Shown here: in pieces, positions 1 through 9,055 of the stretch
Layout: every line of letters starts with the position of its first letter
Numbering within the stretch: the stretch's first letter is position 1
Source: Thermoleophilaceae bacterium
Lineage (GTDB): Bacteria; Actinomycetota; Thermoleophilia; Solirubrobacterales; Thermoleophilaceae
Direction: 5' to 3'
Length of the DNA: 64,000 nucleotides
Assembly (NCBI GenBank): GCA_030447905.1
Contig: JAUJNZ010000002.1
Coordinates: 8,261 to 72,260 of the forward strand
Position numbers and translations under genes: made by a program
Notes under the pieces: generated by a model
Seen by the model: the letters and a program-made list of their open reading frames with translations, nothing else
What the model was told of the DNA's origin: nothing
Databases searched by the model: none

Positions 1-112
1 ATCCGAGCCTGAGCATAGGTCGCTCCCTCGGCGCCGGGGGGCTGATCGCCGCGAAGGTAACGTTGGTAACTCGCTCTTTGCGCGGTTTGGGTCGCTGCGC
101 CTTTAGTGGTCT

Positions 113-688
113 CTACGTGACGCGCGTCGAGAGTCCGGGATAGCCGACGAGCAACCCGTGCCGGTCGTACGCGAGCCGTGCGGAGAAGTCGAGGGCCGGA
201 GCAGAGTAGTCGTAGCCTTGGAGCCCTCCCTCGTCCGCGACTCGCTCGTAGCTCTGTTCCAGGGGCTCGACGCTCGCGTCGCGGGCACGGACCCACGCCG
301 CGCGCGCGGTCGTCACCTGGCCGACCGCCGGGTTCAGTCGGCGGATCGGCAGCGCATTGGTGAACGCCGACGCTTCGAGGTCAACGTCCATGCATCCCGC
401 GAGATCGCCCGCTGTCTCTCCGTCGACGCGCCAATGGCCGGCGCCATCGTGCTCGAGGACGAGCGAACGATTGCCCTGCGGCGAGCGGGCGGTCACCTCC
501 ACCCACTCGGTCCCCCAACCCTCGTCGACGACGATCGCATAGTTGACCGCCCAAGGCCGGGCATCCTCGACGCCGGTCGAGTAGCCCTCGAAGCTATAGC
601 CGCCGTCGACCCGGGCGAGGAAGAGCACCTCGAATCCCGTGCGAGCGCCCTCATGTCGCCATGCCGCGTGGCTCGGTAGGTCGGCCAT
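113..688 (-). CDS. putative glycolipid-binding domain protein (DUF1089 type)
   Basis: The 191-residue protein matches the putative glycolipid-binding family (PF06475) in length and in its core pattern: an N-terminal W-R-H segment, a central segment around GHWRVDGE, then a DVDLEAS-FTNALPIRRL stretch at about residues 100-118 and a final Y-D-x-x-G-L-L-V-x-Y-P segment. There is no signal peptide or membrane segment, so it is probably cytosolic. The family's molecular role is poorly defined; glycolipid binding is a family-level label, not something shown here. The ATG at 688 lies 15 bp downstream of the stop of the next gene on the same strand, so the two may be co-transcribed. Confidence 0.75.
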   Translation of the reverse strand: MADLPSHAAWRHEGARTGFEVLFLARVDGGYSFEGYSTGVEDARPWAVNYAIVVDEGWGTEWVEVTARSPQGNRSLVLEHDGAGHWRVDGETAGDLAGCMDVDLEASAFTNALPIRRLNPAVGQVTTARAAWVRARDASVEPLEQSYERVADEGGLQGYDYSAPALDFSARLAYDRHGLLVGYPGLSTRVT

Positions 689-703
689 GCCTCCTTCGAC
701 GTA

Positions 704-1720
704 CTACGCCGCGCGGTGACCGTTCTCGCGGGACGCGAAGTAGGCGGCCGCCGAGATCCCCCGGTCGAAGCTCGACCACTGCTCGCCATCCCCGAGGGTC
801 TTCTCGATCCGATCGAAGCTCCCGAGCCGCCCACCGAGGTTGTCCATCATGTGGACCAGCGTCGCCTCGCGGGTGCAGGGCACGACCGGGCTTCCGTGCT
901 CGAGGGCCCCGTGGTGGGAGAGGATGATGTGGAGGACGGCCTGCGCGGTGTCCGGGGGGAAGCCGGGCATGCTCTCGATCTGCCGCCGAACCATGTAGAA
1001 GCCGAGCGGGATCTCCCCCTGGAGGCGACCCGCGTCGGTCATCTCGATCGCCTCGCCTGCCGCCGCGTAGGCCTCGATCTTGCCGATGTCGTGCAGGAGG
1101 GCGCCCGTAACCGCGACGTCGCGGTCCAGGCCGGGAAAGGTCGTCGCCACCGCTCCGACCGCCTGGGCGACCGTGAGGCAGTGCTCGAGCAGGCCATGGC
1201 GATAGGCCTGGTGGTAGTGCTTGGCGGCGGGCGCCTCGCTCCACAGCGACCAGGTCTTCGAGCCGTCGGCGAAGAAGCGGCGGAGCAGCTCGCGTAGCGC
1301 CGGGGTATGGATGGTCTCGATCAGCGCGCGCAGGTCGCCGACCATCTGATCGACCGGCATCGCCGGCGCGTCGTGCAGGTCGGCCGGGTCGTACTCCTCC
1401 GGCTCGGCGGCCCGCAGCGTACGGACGGTGAGCGTCGCCCCGTAACGCGCGTCCACCGAGAAGCCGCCCGACACCCGGACGACGGCCCCGACCGCGCAGG
1501 CGGCGAAGGAGTCGTCCACCCCGTCCCACATGACCGCCTCGCACGAGCCCGTGGCGTCGCCGAGCTGAAGCTTCAGGAAGGGATCGCCGTTCTTCTTCAG
1601 CCGCCGCGCTCGGTCGCGCACGAGGAAGATCGAGTCGACGGCCTGGCCGTCGGCGAGGTCGCGCACATATGCCTTCGCCGGGACGTCGAGGGTGGGATGG
1701 CTGAGGGTCGGCTGCGTCAT
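704..1720 (-). CDS. YhaM-like 3'-5' exoribonuclease (OB fold + HD domain)
   Basis: This 338-residue protein has an N-terminal OB-fold nucleic-acid-binding domain (around FLKLQLGDATG, residues 48-58) and a C-terminal HD metal-dependent phosphohydrolase domain with an HGLLEH segment near residue 178, LLHDIGKIE near residue 209 and a later SHHG. This order and length are those of YhaM/Cbf1, which trims RNA and single-stranded DNA from the 3' end. The frame stays open far upstream, but similarity begins at MTQPTLSHPTLDV, so the ATG at 1720 is chosen. The gene ends 15 bp before the glycolipid-binding gene. Confidence 0.85.
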   Translation of the reverse strand: MTQPTLSHPTLDVPAKAYVRDLADGQAVDSIFLVRDRARRLKKNGDPFLKLQLGDATGSCEAVMWDGVDDSFAACAVGAVVRVSGGFSVDARYGATLTVRTLRAAEPEEYDPADLHDAPAMPVDQMVGDLRALIETIHTPALRELLRRFFADGSKTWSLWSEAPAAKHYHQAYRHGLLEHCLTVAQAVGAVATTFPGLDRDVAVTGALLHDIGKIEAYAAAGEAIEMTDAGRLQGEIPLGFYMVRRQIESMPGFPPDTAQAVLHIILSHHGALEHGSPVVPCTREATLVHMMDNLGGRLGSFDRIEKTLGDGEQWSSFDRGISAAAYFASRENGHRAA

Positions 1721-1758
1721 CCGGAGCGAACGTACCGGCCGCCTCGGACGCCTTGATC

Positions 1759-2403
1759 TCAGCCGCCGTAGTACCGCAGGGCCCGCGCTCCGAGGTCGGC
1801 GGTCAACCGGCCGTTCTGGACCGCCGACACCCCCGACGAGAGAAGCGGCACGACCCGCGCGCCCACTCGCAGCGCCATCCTGCGGCTCACGAAGCGAACG
1901 AGGCGCCTCCGCAGCGTTCGCTCCCCCGCGGGGTCGAGGCGCGAGCTCACGTAGGCGAGCGCGATCGGCTGGCCGGTCCGGTCCAGAGCGGCGCGCGCGT
2001 CCGCCGGGGTCTCGTAGAGGTCTTGCAGGGCGAGTAGCTCGGCGGGGCGCATCGGGTGTGCCGGATCGAACCCGTGGGCCGCGGCCACGAAGAAGACCAT
2101 CCGGCTCTGCAGCCAGGCGAGGGCGACCAGGTCCGGAACGACGGTGATGGCGCCTCCCGCCCCGACCACCGCGCCCTCCGCCCGCGCCAGCCGAGCGTGC
2201 CGGCGCACGGCCTGGCGAGCTATCTCCTCGGGGGGATGCCCTTGAGCTCGCAGGCGCTCGGCGAAGCGCCGGGCCGGCTCGGCGAAGCGCGCCGCGGCGG
2301 CGAGGGCAATGGTCTCGGGCGCGCGATCGGGCTCGGCCCGCAGCCGCTCGAGCAGGGAGGCGGGAGGGTCCTCCACGCCCTCCTGAGAGGGAGGTGCGGT
2401 CAC
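1759..2403 (-). CDS. EcsC family protein
   Basis: The 214-residue product resembles the EcsC family (PF12787): a helical N-terminus, a glycine-rich hydrophobic stretch (GAVVGAGGAITVVPDLVAL) followed by R-M-x-F-F-V-A-A-x-H-G-F-D, and a C-terminal helical region with paired glycines. Family function is unknown; a membrane-associated role is usually proposed. The GTG at 2403 is preferred to an ATG at 2463, because the latter would overlap the divergent ferritin gene and because a TATCCT hexamer lies 8 nt before the GTG, as for other apparently leaderless genes here. Confidence 0.7.
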   Translation of the reverse strand: MTAPPSQEGVEDPPASLLERLRAEPDRAPETIALAAAARFAEPARRFAERLRAQGHPPEEIARQAVRRHARLARAEGAVVGAGGAITVVPDLVALAWLQSRMVFFVAAAHGFDPAHPMRPAELLALQDLYETPADARAALDRTGQPIALAYVSSRLDPAGERTLRRRLVRFVSRRMALRVGARVVPLLSSGVSAVQNGRLTADLGARALRYYGG

Positions 2404-2461
2404 GGCGCGCGAGGATAGGGCCGGTGGTTTGCCTTCGCAAGGGCCCGGGCAATCCGAAGCC

Positions 2462-2983
2462 ATGACGACTTCGGAAATTCCCAGCACCCCAACCGCCGGA
2501 ATTCTCAGCGAGGACCATCGCCACCAGCGCGAGCAGATCATCGACATGCTCCAGCAGGCCTACTTCATGGAGCTCGAGACCGTGATGAGCTACGTCACGA
2601 ACTCGATCAACCCCGACGGAGTGCGCGCCCAGGAGATCAAGGAGTCCCTCGACGAGGACATCCAGGAGGAGCTCGGGCATGCGCAGCAGTTCGCCAACCG
2701 CATCAAGGAGCTTTACGGAGTAGTGCCCGGCTCGCTCGAGTTCAAGGCCGAGCAGAGCTTCCTCCAGCCGCCGACCGAGCAGACCGACGTCGTGCACGTG
2801 ATCAAGGGCGTCATCCAGGCCGAGACCGGCGCCATCGAGCACTACGCGAGGATCATCGAGGTCTGCGACGACGTCGACCTCGTCACCCAGGACATGGTGA
2901 TCGCGATCCAGCGCGACGAGGAGGGCCACCGCCGCCTGTTCGAGGGCTTCCTGCGCGAGTACCAGGTCGAGGGCCGGGCGTAG
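2462..2983 (+). CDS. ferritin-like / bacterioferritin family protein
   Basis: A 173-residue four-helix ferritin-like protein. Candidate di-iron ligands are spaced as in ferritin-like proteins: a Glu in MELETVMSY (about residue 38), E-x-x-H in EEELGHA (about residue 74), Glu/His in ETGAIEHY (about residue 122) and E-x-x-H in DEEGH (about residue 154). It probably oxidises and stores ferrous iron or protects against peroxide. The ATG at 2462 follows a short region shared with the divergent EcsC-family gene. Iron handling is the only functional statement the sequence supports; whether it assembles as a 24-mer or 12-mer cannot be told. Confidence 0.85.
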   Translation: MTTSEIPSTPTAGILSEDHRHQREQIIDMLQQAYFMELETVMSYVTNSINPDGVRAQEIKESLDEDIQEELGHAQQFANRIKELYGVVPGSLEFKAEQSFLQPPTEQTDVVHVIKGVIQAETGAIEHYARIIEVCDDVDLVTQDMVIAIQRDEEGHRRLFEGFLREYQVEGRA

Positions 2984-3078
2984 GGAGAGGTCCGCGGCGC
3001 GGGCCGGACGCAGGGGCGTCTCGCGGCGCCGGCGTCGGAACCGGCATGCCCGACTGAGCACCCGGGTACGGTGACGGG

Positions 3079-3954
3079 ATGAGCGACGTGAGCTGGAGCG
3101 ACCGTCCGCGCCTGCGCAACCCGCTGCTCGTCTGCGCCTTCAAGGGCTGGAACGACGCCGGCGAGGCGGCCTCGGCGGCGTTGCGCTTCCTGATCGAGAG
3201 CTTCGACGCCGAGCAGGTGGGAGCGATCGATCCCGAGGAGTACTTCGACTTCTCGGATACTCGCCCAACCGTGAGCCTCGAAGGTGGTCGCTCCCGGGTG
3301 ATCGAGTGGCCGGAGCTCGCCTTCCACGCCGCGAGCGTGGCCGGGGCCGATCGCGACCTTCTCCTGCTCGAGGGCCCGGAGCCCTCGTTGCGCTGGCGGA
3401 ACTTCACACGGACCGTGATCGAGGCCGGCCGAGAGCTGGACGCGCGCGAGATGGTCACCCTGGGCGCGCTGCTCGCGGACGTGCCCCACACTCGGCCCAC
3501 CCACGTCACCGGCCTCGCCTCCGACGACTCCCTGATCGAGCGCCTCGGCTTCGAGCGCTCGAGCTACGAAGGGCCGACGGGCATCGTCGGAGTCCTCCAC
3601 GATGCGTGCACCAAAGCGGAGATGCCCTCTTCCAGCCTGTGGGCCTCGGTGCCCCACTACGTGGCGGCCGCGCCGAACCCCAAGGCTGCGCTAGCCCTCG
3701 TGCGGAAGTTCGAGGGCCTCGCCCACATGGCCGTCGACGCGAGCGCGCTCGAGGAGGCCGCCGAGGACTACGAGCGCCAGGTCAGCGCCGCCGTGGCGAG
3801 CGACCCCGACGTCAAGGCCTTCGTCGAGCGCCTCGAGGAGTCGATGGACGAATCGGAGGAGAAGGCCCCGCCGCAGCGGATTCCCTCGGCCGACGCGATC
3901 GCGCGGGACTTCCAGCGGTTCCTGCAGCAGCGAGGGCCGGAGGAGGGGAGCTAG
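3079..3954 (+). CDS. PAC2 family protein
   Basis: The 291-residue protein belongs to the PAC2 (proteasome assembly chaperone 2-like) family. Typical is the N-terminal NPLLVCAFKGWNDAGEAAS segment, then a central beta-alpha-beta region containing VTLGALLADVPHTRP, and a charged helical C-terminus. In actinobacteria these proteins are widespread but not functionally settled. The ATG at 3079 is preceded by TACGGT at 3067-3072, six nt away, consistent with a leaderless transcript. It ends 12 bp from the convergent helicase-nuclease gene. Confidence 0.85.
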   Translation: MSDVSWSDRPRLRNPLLVCAFKGWNDAGEAASAALRFLIESFDAEQVGAIDPEEYFDFSDTRPTVSLEGGRSRVIEWPELAFHAASVAGADRDLLLLEGPEPSLRWRNFTRTVIEAGRELDAREMVTLGALLADVPHTRPTHVTGLASDDSLIERLGFERSSYEGPTGIVGVLHDACTKAEMPSSSLWASVPHYVAAAPNPKAALALVRKFEGLAHMAVDASALEEAAEDYERQVSAAVASDPDVKAFVERLEESMDESEEKAPPQRIPSADAIARDFQRFLQQRGPEEGS

Positions 3955-3966
3955 CCGCTCCCACCC

Positions 3967-6900
3967 CTACCGCTCCGCCGCCGGACAGGCGATCCGGTAG
4001 TCGCAGAACGAGCACAGCTCGTACGAGGGCCGGGGCTCGAACCGCTGCTCGAGGATGCCGTCGGCGACCGCGCCGACCGTGTCGCGAACCCGTTCGAGCT
4101 CCTCCTCTGAGTGGGACACCGGTACCTTCTCGCCTTCGAGCACGTAGTGGTAGCTCTGCGCCGCCGCGGGGAGCTGCCACGACTCTCGCGCCCCCATCTG
4201 ATAGAGGGACAGCTGCACGTCGTCGCGCAGCTCCTCTGCGGTCTTCGCCTTGCCGGTCTTGTAGTCGATCAGCTCGTGGGAGCCGTCGGGAAGGCGGTCG
4301 ACGCGATCGACGCGCCCGCGCACGAGGTGCGGCCCGAGGCGGAACGAGAAGGACCGCTCGAACCACACCGGCTCACCCGGGCGTTCACGCTCGTCCGCCC
4401 AGTAGCGCTCGAGGGCGTCGACGGCGCGGGCGCGAAACTGCCGGTCGTCGCTGCGGTCGCCGAAGCCGGCTCGACGCCAGGCGGCCTCGAACAGGCTCAT
4501 GAGCTCGTCGAGCGAGCCGTCGCCCTCGCCGCCGTGGAAGCGCTCGAGGACCTGGTGGACGACGATCCCGAACCGCTGGTTGATCGTCGGTTCCTGGGGC
4601 ACGCGAAAGACCCGCGCGAACTTGTACTTGAGCGGGCAGAGCCGGTAGGTCTCGACGTCCGAGGCCGAAAGCATGAGTCCCTCGCCGCGGCGCGGCAGGA
4701 AGCTCTCGAGCGACGGCTCGGCGCGGGCGCCGAGGGCCTCGGCGCGGCGTCGCTCGTCGCGCTCGCCCTCGCGGAGGAGGTCGTCGAGGGGCGAGGTCTC
4801 AAAGAGCTCGCGCTGCTCCGAAGTTGCTCCCTGCAGGAGGACGTCGTTGACCTCGGGGAGCGCATCGGATACCCGCTGGCCCTGCTTCTGGCGCTCGATC
4901 AGCGCCGCGACCTTCAGCAGCTCGAGGTAGCGTGCGCCGGCCTGGGCGACGTCGAGGTAGGTGTCGAGTCGCATCTCGGCGAGGTGGCCGCCCACGCGCG
5001 CGACCCCGTCGAGCAGCTCGTCCCGCATGACGCGAAACGTCGAGTGCAGGCCCTCGGTGGGGCCGAACAGCGCGTCCTCGATCGGCTCCCAGGAGCCACC
5101 GACGGCCGCGTGCGCCGCGTCGAGCAGAGGCGAGGGCCGGGCGGCCGCTTCGGCCCCGCCGGCGGTGGATTCGGCCCAGGAGAGGACGACGCCGCGCCGG
5201 GCGCGGGTGATGGCCCGGTAGAGGAGCCGGCCGGCCTCCGCGCCGGACCCGTCGGCGGAGTCGCCGTTGCGCCCGGCCGGGCTGGCAAGCCGATCGGCGT
5301 CGAGGCCCAGCACGAAGAGGTGGTCGAATTCGAGCCCCTCCACGCCGTGCATGGTGGTGACCCTCACCGCCCCCCGGGCGCCCGTGGGAGACCCCTCGTC
5401 GTCGCGCAGCCCGGCCTCGGCCACGGCCACCAGGTACCGCACGAAGTCACGCGTGCTCGCCTCGGGCTCGCGGCGCATGTAGGCGATGGCGAGCTCGCCG
5501 ATGCGGGCGATGTTGACGAGCCGCTCGGCGGTGTCGGCCTGCGTGGCGTAGAGCTGCTGGCGGCGCAGGCCGATCCGCTCGACCAGGCGGTGGACGAAGG
5601 CGTCGGGGCGCATCGACTCGAAGGCCATCGCCGCCGCGCGCTGGAGACGCAAGAAGGCAAGTCCGCGGTCGCGGCCCTCGGGCGAGAGCTGCGGCCCCTC
5701 GCAGGCGGCCTGGACCGCCGCCACCATGTCGAGCTTCCGGCGGCGGGCGAGCTGGGTGAGCCGCGCGACGTCGACCGAGCGCAGCTCGATCGGCGGTCGG
5801 GTCAGCGCGCGTACCGCCGCGCTCGAGTCGGCGGGGTCGGCGAGCAGGCGCAGCCAGGCCAGCACGTCGCGGACCTCGGTGCGCTCGAACAGCGCCGCCG
5901 GCCCTCGAGCCGGAAGGGCACCGCGCGCTCCTCGAGCGCCGAGGCGAGCGCGCCGCCCTCGCCGCGCACCGAGGGCACCAGCACTCCGATCTCCTCAGGC
6001 GGCACGCCCTCGACCGCGATCAGCCGCTCGGCCTCCCCGGCGACCATTTGGGCCTGTGCGCGCTCGGATGCGCAGCGCCAGAAGCGCACCTCCCCGGCCG
6101 CGACGCCCTCGCGCCCCCGCGCGGGCTTACCGCCGGGTCCCCCGCCCGCCGCGGCCACGGCGCCGGCGGCTTCGAGGATGCGCTGCCCGCAGCGGCGGCT
6201 GCGTCCCAGGTCCACCCGCGTGGCGTGGGGGTGCTCCTCGAGAAAGGCGAGCAGCTTCGAGTCGTCGCCGCCGGCCAGAAGCGCACCGACATCGTCGCCG
6301 GTCACCGTGACGTCGCCATGGCCGCGCAGGTGTCCGAGCACAGCGGACTGGGCTCGGCTTGCATCCTGAAGGTCGTCGACGAGGAGGTGGCCAAAGCGGT
6401 GCGCCACCCGCTGGCGCACGCCGGTGCGCTCGCGCAGGAGGCGCTCGGTCCGCAGGACCAGGTCGCCGGAGTCGAGCGCGCCGCGCTCCGCCAGCAGATC
6501 GTCGTGGCGGTCGTAGACCGCCGCGACCTCGAGCTCGCGCTCGGCCCGGGCCCGCGCCGCAGGGTCGTCGCCCGCCCGCCCGAGCAGGCCCTCGGCCCGG
6601 CGGCGCACGTCGCCGGGTCCCACCAGGGACTCCTTCAGCTGATCGATCCGGGCGACGAGGCTCGCCACGAGCGGCGCCGGGTTGCCGCGAATCTCGTGGT
6701 GGCTCAAGCGAAGGTCGTCGATCCGCTCGAGCAGGAGCGCGACGCGGTCGGCGCGGGTGACGGAGACGAAGAAGGGGTCGAGGCCCGCCTCGAGCGCCTC
6801 CTCGCGAAGCAGGCGCCGGCAGAGGTCACCGAAGCCGACGATCCAGAGCTCGTCGTAGGGGCGCTCGACGAGCGCCTCGACCTGGCAGCGCATCCGCTCG

Positions 6901-7091
6901 GCCGCCGCGCTCGAGAAGGCCAGGCCGAGGATGGCGGTCGCGGGCACGCCGTGCTCCACCAGCCACGCGATCCGCCGCGTCACGACCCGTGTCTTTCCGC
7001 TTCCGGGGCCTCCGGCGACGAGCAGGGGCCCCCCGGGATGGGTGACGGCCGCGCGCTGGGCCGCGGAGAGGCCGTCGAGCGGGTCTGGCAT
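3967..7091 (-). CDS. UvrD/PcrA-type helicase with C-terminal PD-(D/E)XK Fe-S nuclease domain (one frameshift)
   Basis: The N-terminal part (start ATG 7091) has a Walker A loop GGPGSGKTR at about residues 32-40 and UvrD-type helicase blocks. The C-terminal part carries helicase motifs around TTMHGVEGLEFDHLFV and then a RecB/AddB-type nuclease with ELIDYKTGK. Cysteines in YRLCPLKYKF and in C-x2-C-x5-C at the extreme C-terminus match the Fe-S cluster of AddB/AdnB-type nucleases. The two halves lie in different frames: near 5898-5903 one base seems missing, since restoring it gives continuous LEG-x-AALFERTEVRDVLAWL. With the repair the protein is about 1,041 residues. It would act in double-strand-break processing. 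The break may be an error or a real mutation. Confidence 0.8.
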
Positions 7092-7111
7092 CGGCCTAGG
7101 ATAGGACGCCG

Positions 7112-7987
7112 ATGGCTCTCTCCGAGCGATCCGATCCCGCCCTCGCCGCCGACTGGCTCTCACTCTGCCGGCGCGCCTCGAAGGGCGTCCGGGCGGCTCT
7201 GGAGGACTATCCGCGTCCCGACGACCGGGCCCGCACCACCGGCCGCGGCGAGGGCGGCGACCTCGCGCTCGCCATGGACCGGGCCGCCGAGGACGCGATC
7301 TTCGCCGAGATCGAGGCCCTGGGGGCGCCGCTGACCGCCGTCTCTGAGGAGCGCGGTCACGTCGCGATCGCGGGCGGCGGACCGGCCCACGTCGTCGTCG
7401 ACCCGATCGACGGCTCGCTGAACGCCAAGCGCCGCCTCCCCTCCCATTGCCTCTCGATCGCCGTCGCCGCGGGGGCGACGATGGAGGAGGTCGAGTTCGG
7501 CTACATCGCCGACCTCGGGAGCGGCGCGGCCGACGGCGGCGAGTGGTGGGCCGAGCGCGGCGCGGGCGCCCGCCTCGACGGTGGGCGCATCGCCGTCTCC
7601 GAGCGCCCCGACGACTCGACGGGGCTCGAGGTGCTCGCGATCGAGTCGACCCACCCCCGGATCGTCGCCGCCACGGCCGAGTCGCTCACCGCCACGGGCG
7701 CGCACCGGCTGCGCGCCTTAGGGGCGATAGCGCTCTCGCTGTGCCTGGTGGCGGGCGGCCGCGCCGACGCCATGGCCAGCCTCGCGCCGTGCCGATCGGT
7801 CGACGCGGCGGCGGGTCAGCTCATCGTGCGCGAGGCAGGCGGTGTCGTGGCCTTCCCGGACGCCCGCGACGCCGACGGTCGCACGTCGCTCGATCTCTCG
7901 ATGCGCTCGCGGGTGATGGCCGCATGGCGCCAAGAGGAGCTCGACCTACTCGCAAAGGCGCTTGGGGGCCCTCCCGATCGGGAATAG
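7112..7987 (+). CDS. inositol monophosphatase family protein
   Basis: The 291-residue protein shows the IMPase/FBPase fold signature: a metal-binding VSEERG (Glu) segment near residue 75, DPIDGSLNAKR near residue 96 (the DPxDGTxN motif, here with Ser) and a C-terminal CRSVDAAAGQLIVREAGG (the WDxAAG motif, with SVDAAAG replacing it). It should hydrolyse a phosphomonoester such as inositol phosphate, a sugar bisphosphate or a nucleotide bisphosphate; the substrate cannot be assigned. It is divergent from the helicase gene with only 20 bp between starts, and a TAGGAT hexamer sits 9 nt before the ATG. Confidence 0.85.
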   Translation: MALSERSDPALAADWLSLCRRASKGVRAALEDYPRPDDRARTTGRGEGGDLALAMDRAAEDAIFAEIEALGAPLTAVSEERGHVAIAGGGPAHVVVDPIDGSLNAKRRLPSHCLSIAVAAGATMEEVEFGYIADLGSGAADGGEWWAERGAGARLDGGRIAVSERPDDSTGLEVLAIESTHPRIVAATAESLTATGAHRLRALGAIALSLCLVAGGRADAMASLAPCRSVDAAAGQLIVREAGGVVAFPDARDADGRTSLDLSMRSRVMAAWRQEELDLLAKALGGPPDRE

Positions 7988-7994
7988 CCGGTCC

Positions 7995-9047
7995 GTGGCC
8001 ACGAGGCTCCGCCGCTCAGACTGCTCCGGTCCCGGCATAACCCGCCGCGGGCGGGGTCGCGGCTTCGAGTACCGCGACGAGACCGGCGAGCGGATCGAGG
8101 ACGAGGACACGATCGCCCGGATCCGGGACCTGGTCATCCCGCCCGCGTGGCAGGAGGTGTGGATCTGCCCGCACCCGGGCGGCCACATCCAGGCCACGGG
8201 GGTCGACGCGCGCGGGCGCAAGCAGTACCTCTACCACGAGAAGTGGCGCGAGCGCCGAGACCGCGAGAAGTTCGACGAGATGCTCGGCTTCGCACGCGCC
8301 CTGCCGCGCATGCGCGAGCGGGTGAACGCCGACCTGGCCGGCGACGAGCTCTCGCGCGAGCAAGTGCTGGCCTGCGCCGTGCGCCTGCTCGACCGCGGCT
8401 TCTTTCGCGTCGGCGGCGAGGAGTACGCGGCCGAGAACGAGAGCTTCGGCCTCGCGACCATGCGCCAGGAGCACGTCCGCATCGACGGCCGCACGATCAC
8501 CTTCGACTACCCGGCCAAGAGCGGCCGGCGCCTCCTGCGCTCGTTCGTCGACCAGGAGATCTGCGACGTCATGCTCAAGCTCAAGCGCCGCCGGGGCGGC
8601 AGCCCCGAGCTGCTCGCCTACAAGCGCGGGCGCGAGTGGATCGACCTGCGCTCCGAGGACATCAACGAGTACGTCAAGGAGGTCACCGGCGGCGAGTTCT
8701 CGGCCAAGGACTTCCGTACCTGGAACGCGACCGTGCTGGCGGCGACGGCGCTGGCGGTCGGGGGGCCGATGGCCGGCGCCTCTCACACCGCGCGCAAGCG
8801 CGTCAAGACCCGCGCGGTCAAGGAGGTCGCCCACTACCTCGGCAACACCCCGGCGGTCGCGCGCTCCTCCTACATCGACCCGCGCGTGTTCGACCGCTTC
8901 GACTCGGGACTCACCATCGGCGGAGCGCTCGCCGACCTCGTGGCCGGCGACGACGTCGGCGCGCCGGGGGTCCAGTCCGAGCTCGAGGGCGCCGTGCTCG
9001 ACCTCATCGCCGACACGGAGTCGGAGGCGATCGAGCGGGTAGCGTGA
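7995..9047 (+). CDS. type IB DNA topoisomerase (poxvirus-like)
   Basis: The protein is about 350 residues and collinear with bacterial topoisomerase IB. It has the N-terminal segment GITRRGRGRGFEYRD, an IPPAW-x-x-VWICP motif, a catalytic-domain KDFRTWNATVLAA and the C-terminal SSYIDPRVFDRF segment holding the nucleophilic tyrosine. It relaxes supercoils through a 3'-phosphotyrosyl intermediate. The GTG at 7995, just after the phosphatase stop, starts where family similarity starts; an in-frame ATG at 7962 would overlap the upstream gene by 26 bp and is the alternative. Confidence 0.9.
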   Translation: MATRLRRSDCSGPGITRRGRGRGFEYRDETGERIEDEDTIARIRDLVIPPAWQEVWICPHPGGHIQATGVDARGRKQYLYHEKWRERRDREKFDEMLGFARALPRMRERVNADLAGDELSREQVLACAVRLLDRGFFRVGGEEYAAENESFGLATMRQEHVRIDGRTITFDYPAKSGRRLLRSFVDQEICDVMLKLKRRRGGSPELLAYKRGREWIDLRSEDINEYVKEVTGGEFSAKDFRTWNATVLAATALAVGGPMAGASHTARKRVKTRAVKEVAHYLGNTPAVARSSYIDPRVFDRFDSGLTIGGALADLVAGDDVGAPGVQSELEGAVLDLIADTESEAIERVA

Positions 9048-9055
9048 GGCTCCCT

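Noticed and set aside
704-3061. A single 785-codon minus-strand protein spanning the YhaM-like, EcsC and ferritin positions
   Set aside because: Only the last 338 codons resemble a family. The upstream part is antisense to the ferritin gene and shadows the EcsC-type gene, which is a better-supported frame. Long open frames in wrong phases are common in GC-rich DNA.
4111-6369. A 752-codon plus-strand frame opposite the helicase-nuclease
   Set aside because: Composition is a repetitive A/G/R/L/V-E mixture with no motif, exactly antisense to a recognised gene.
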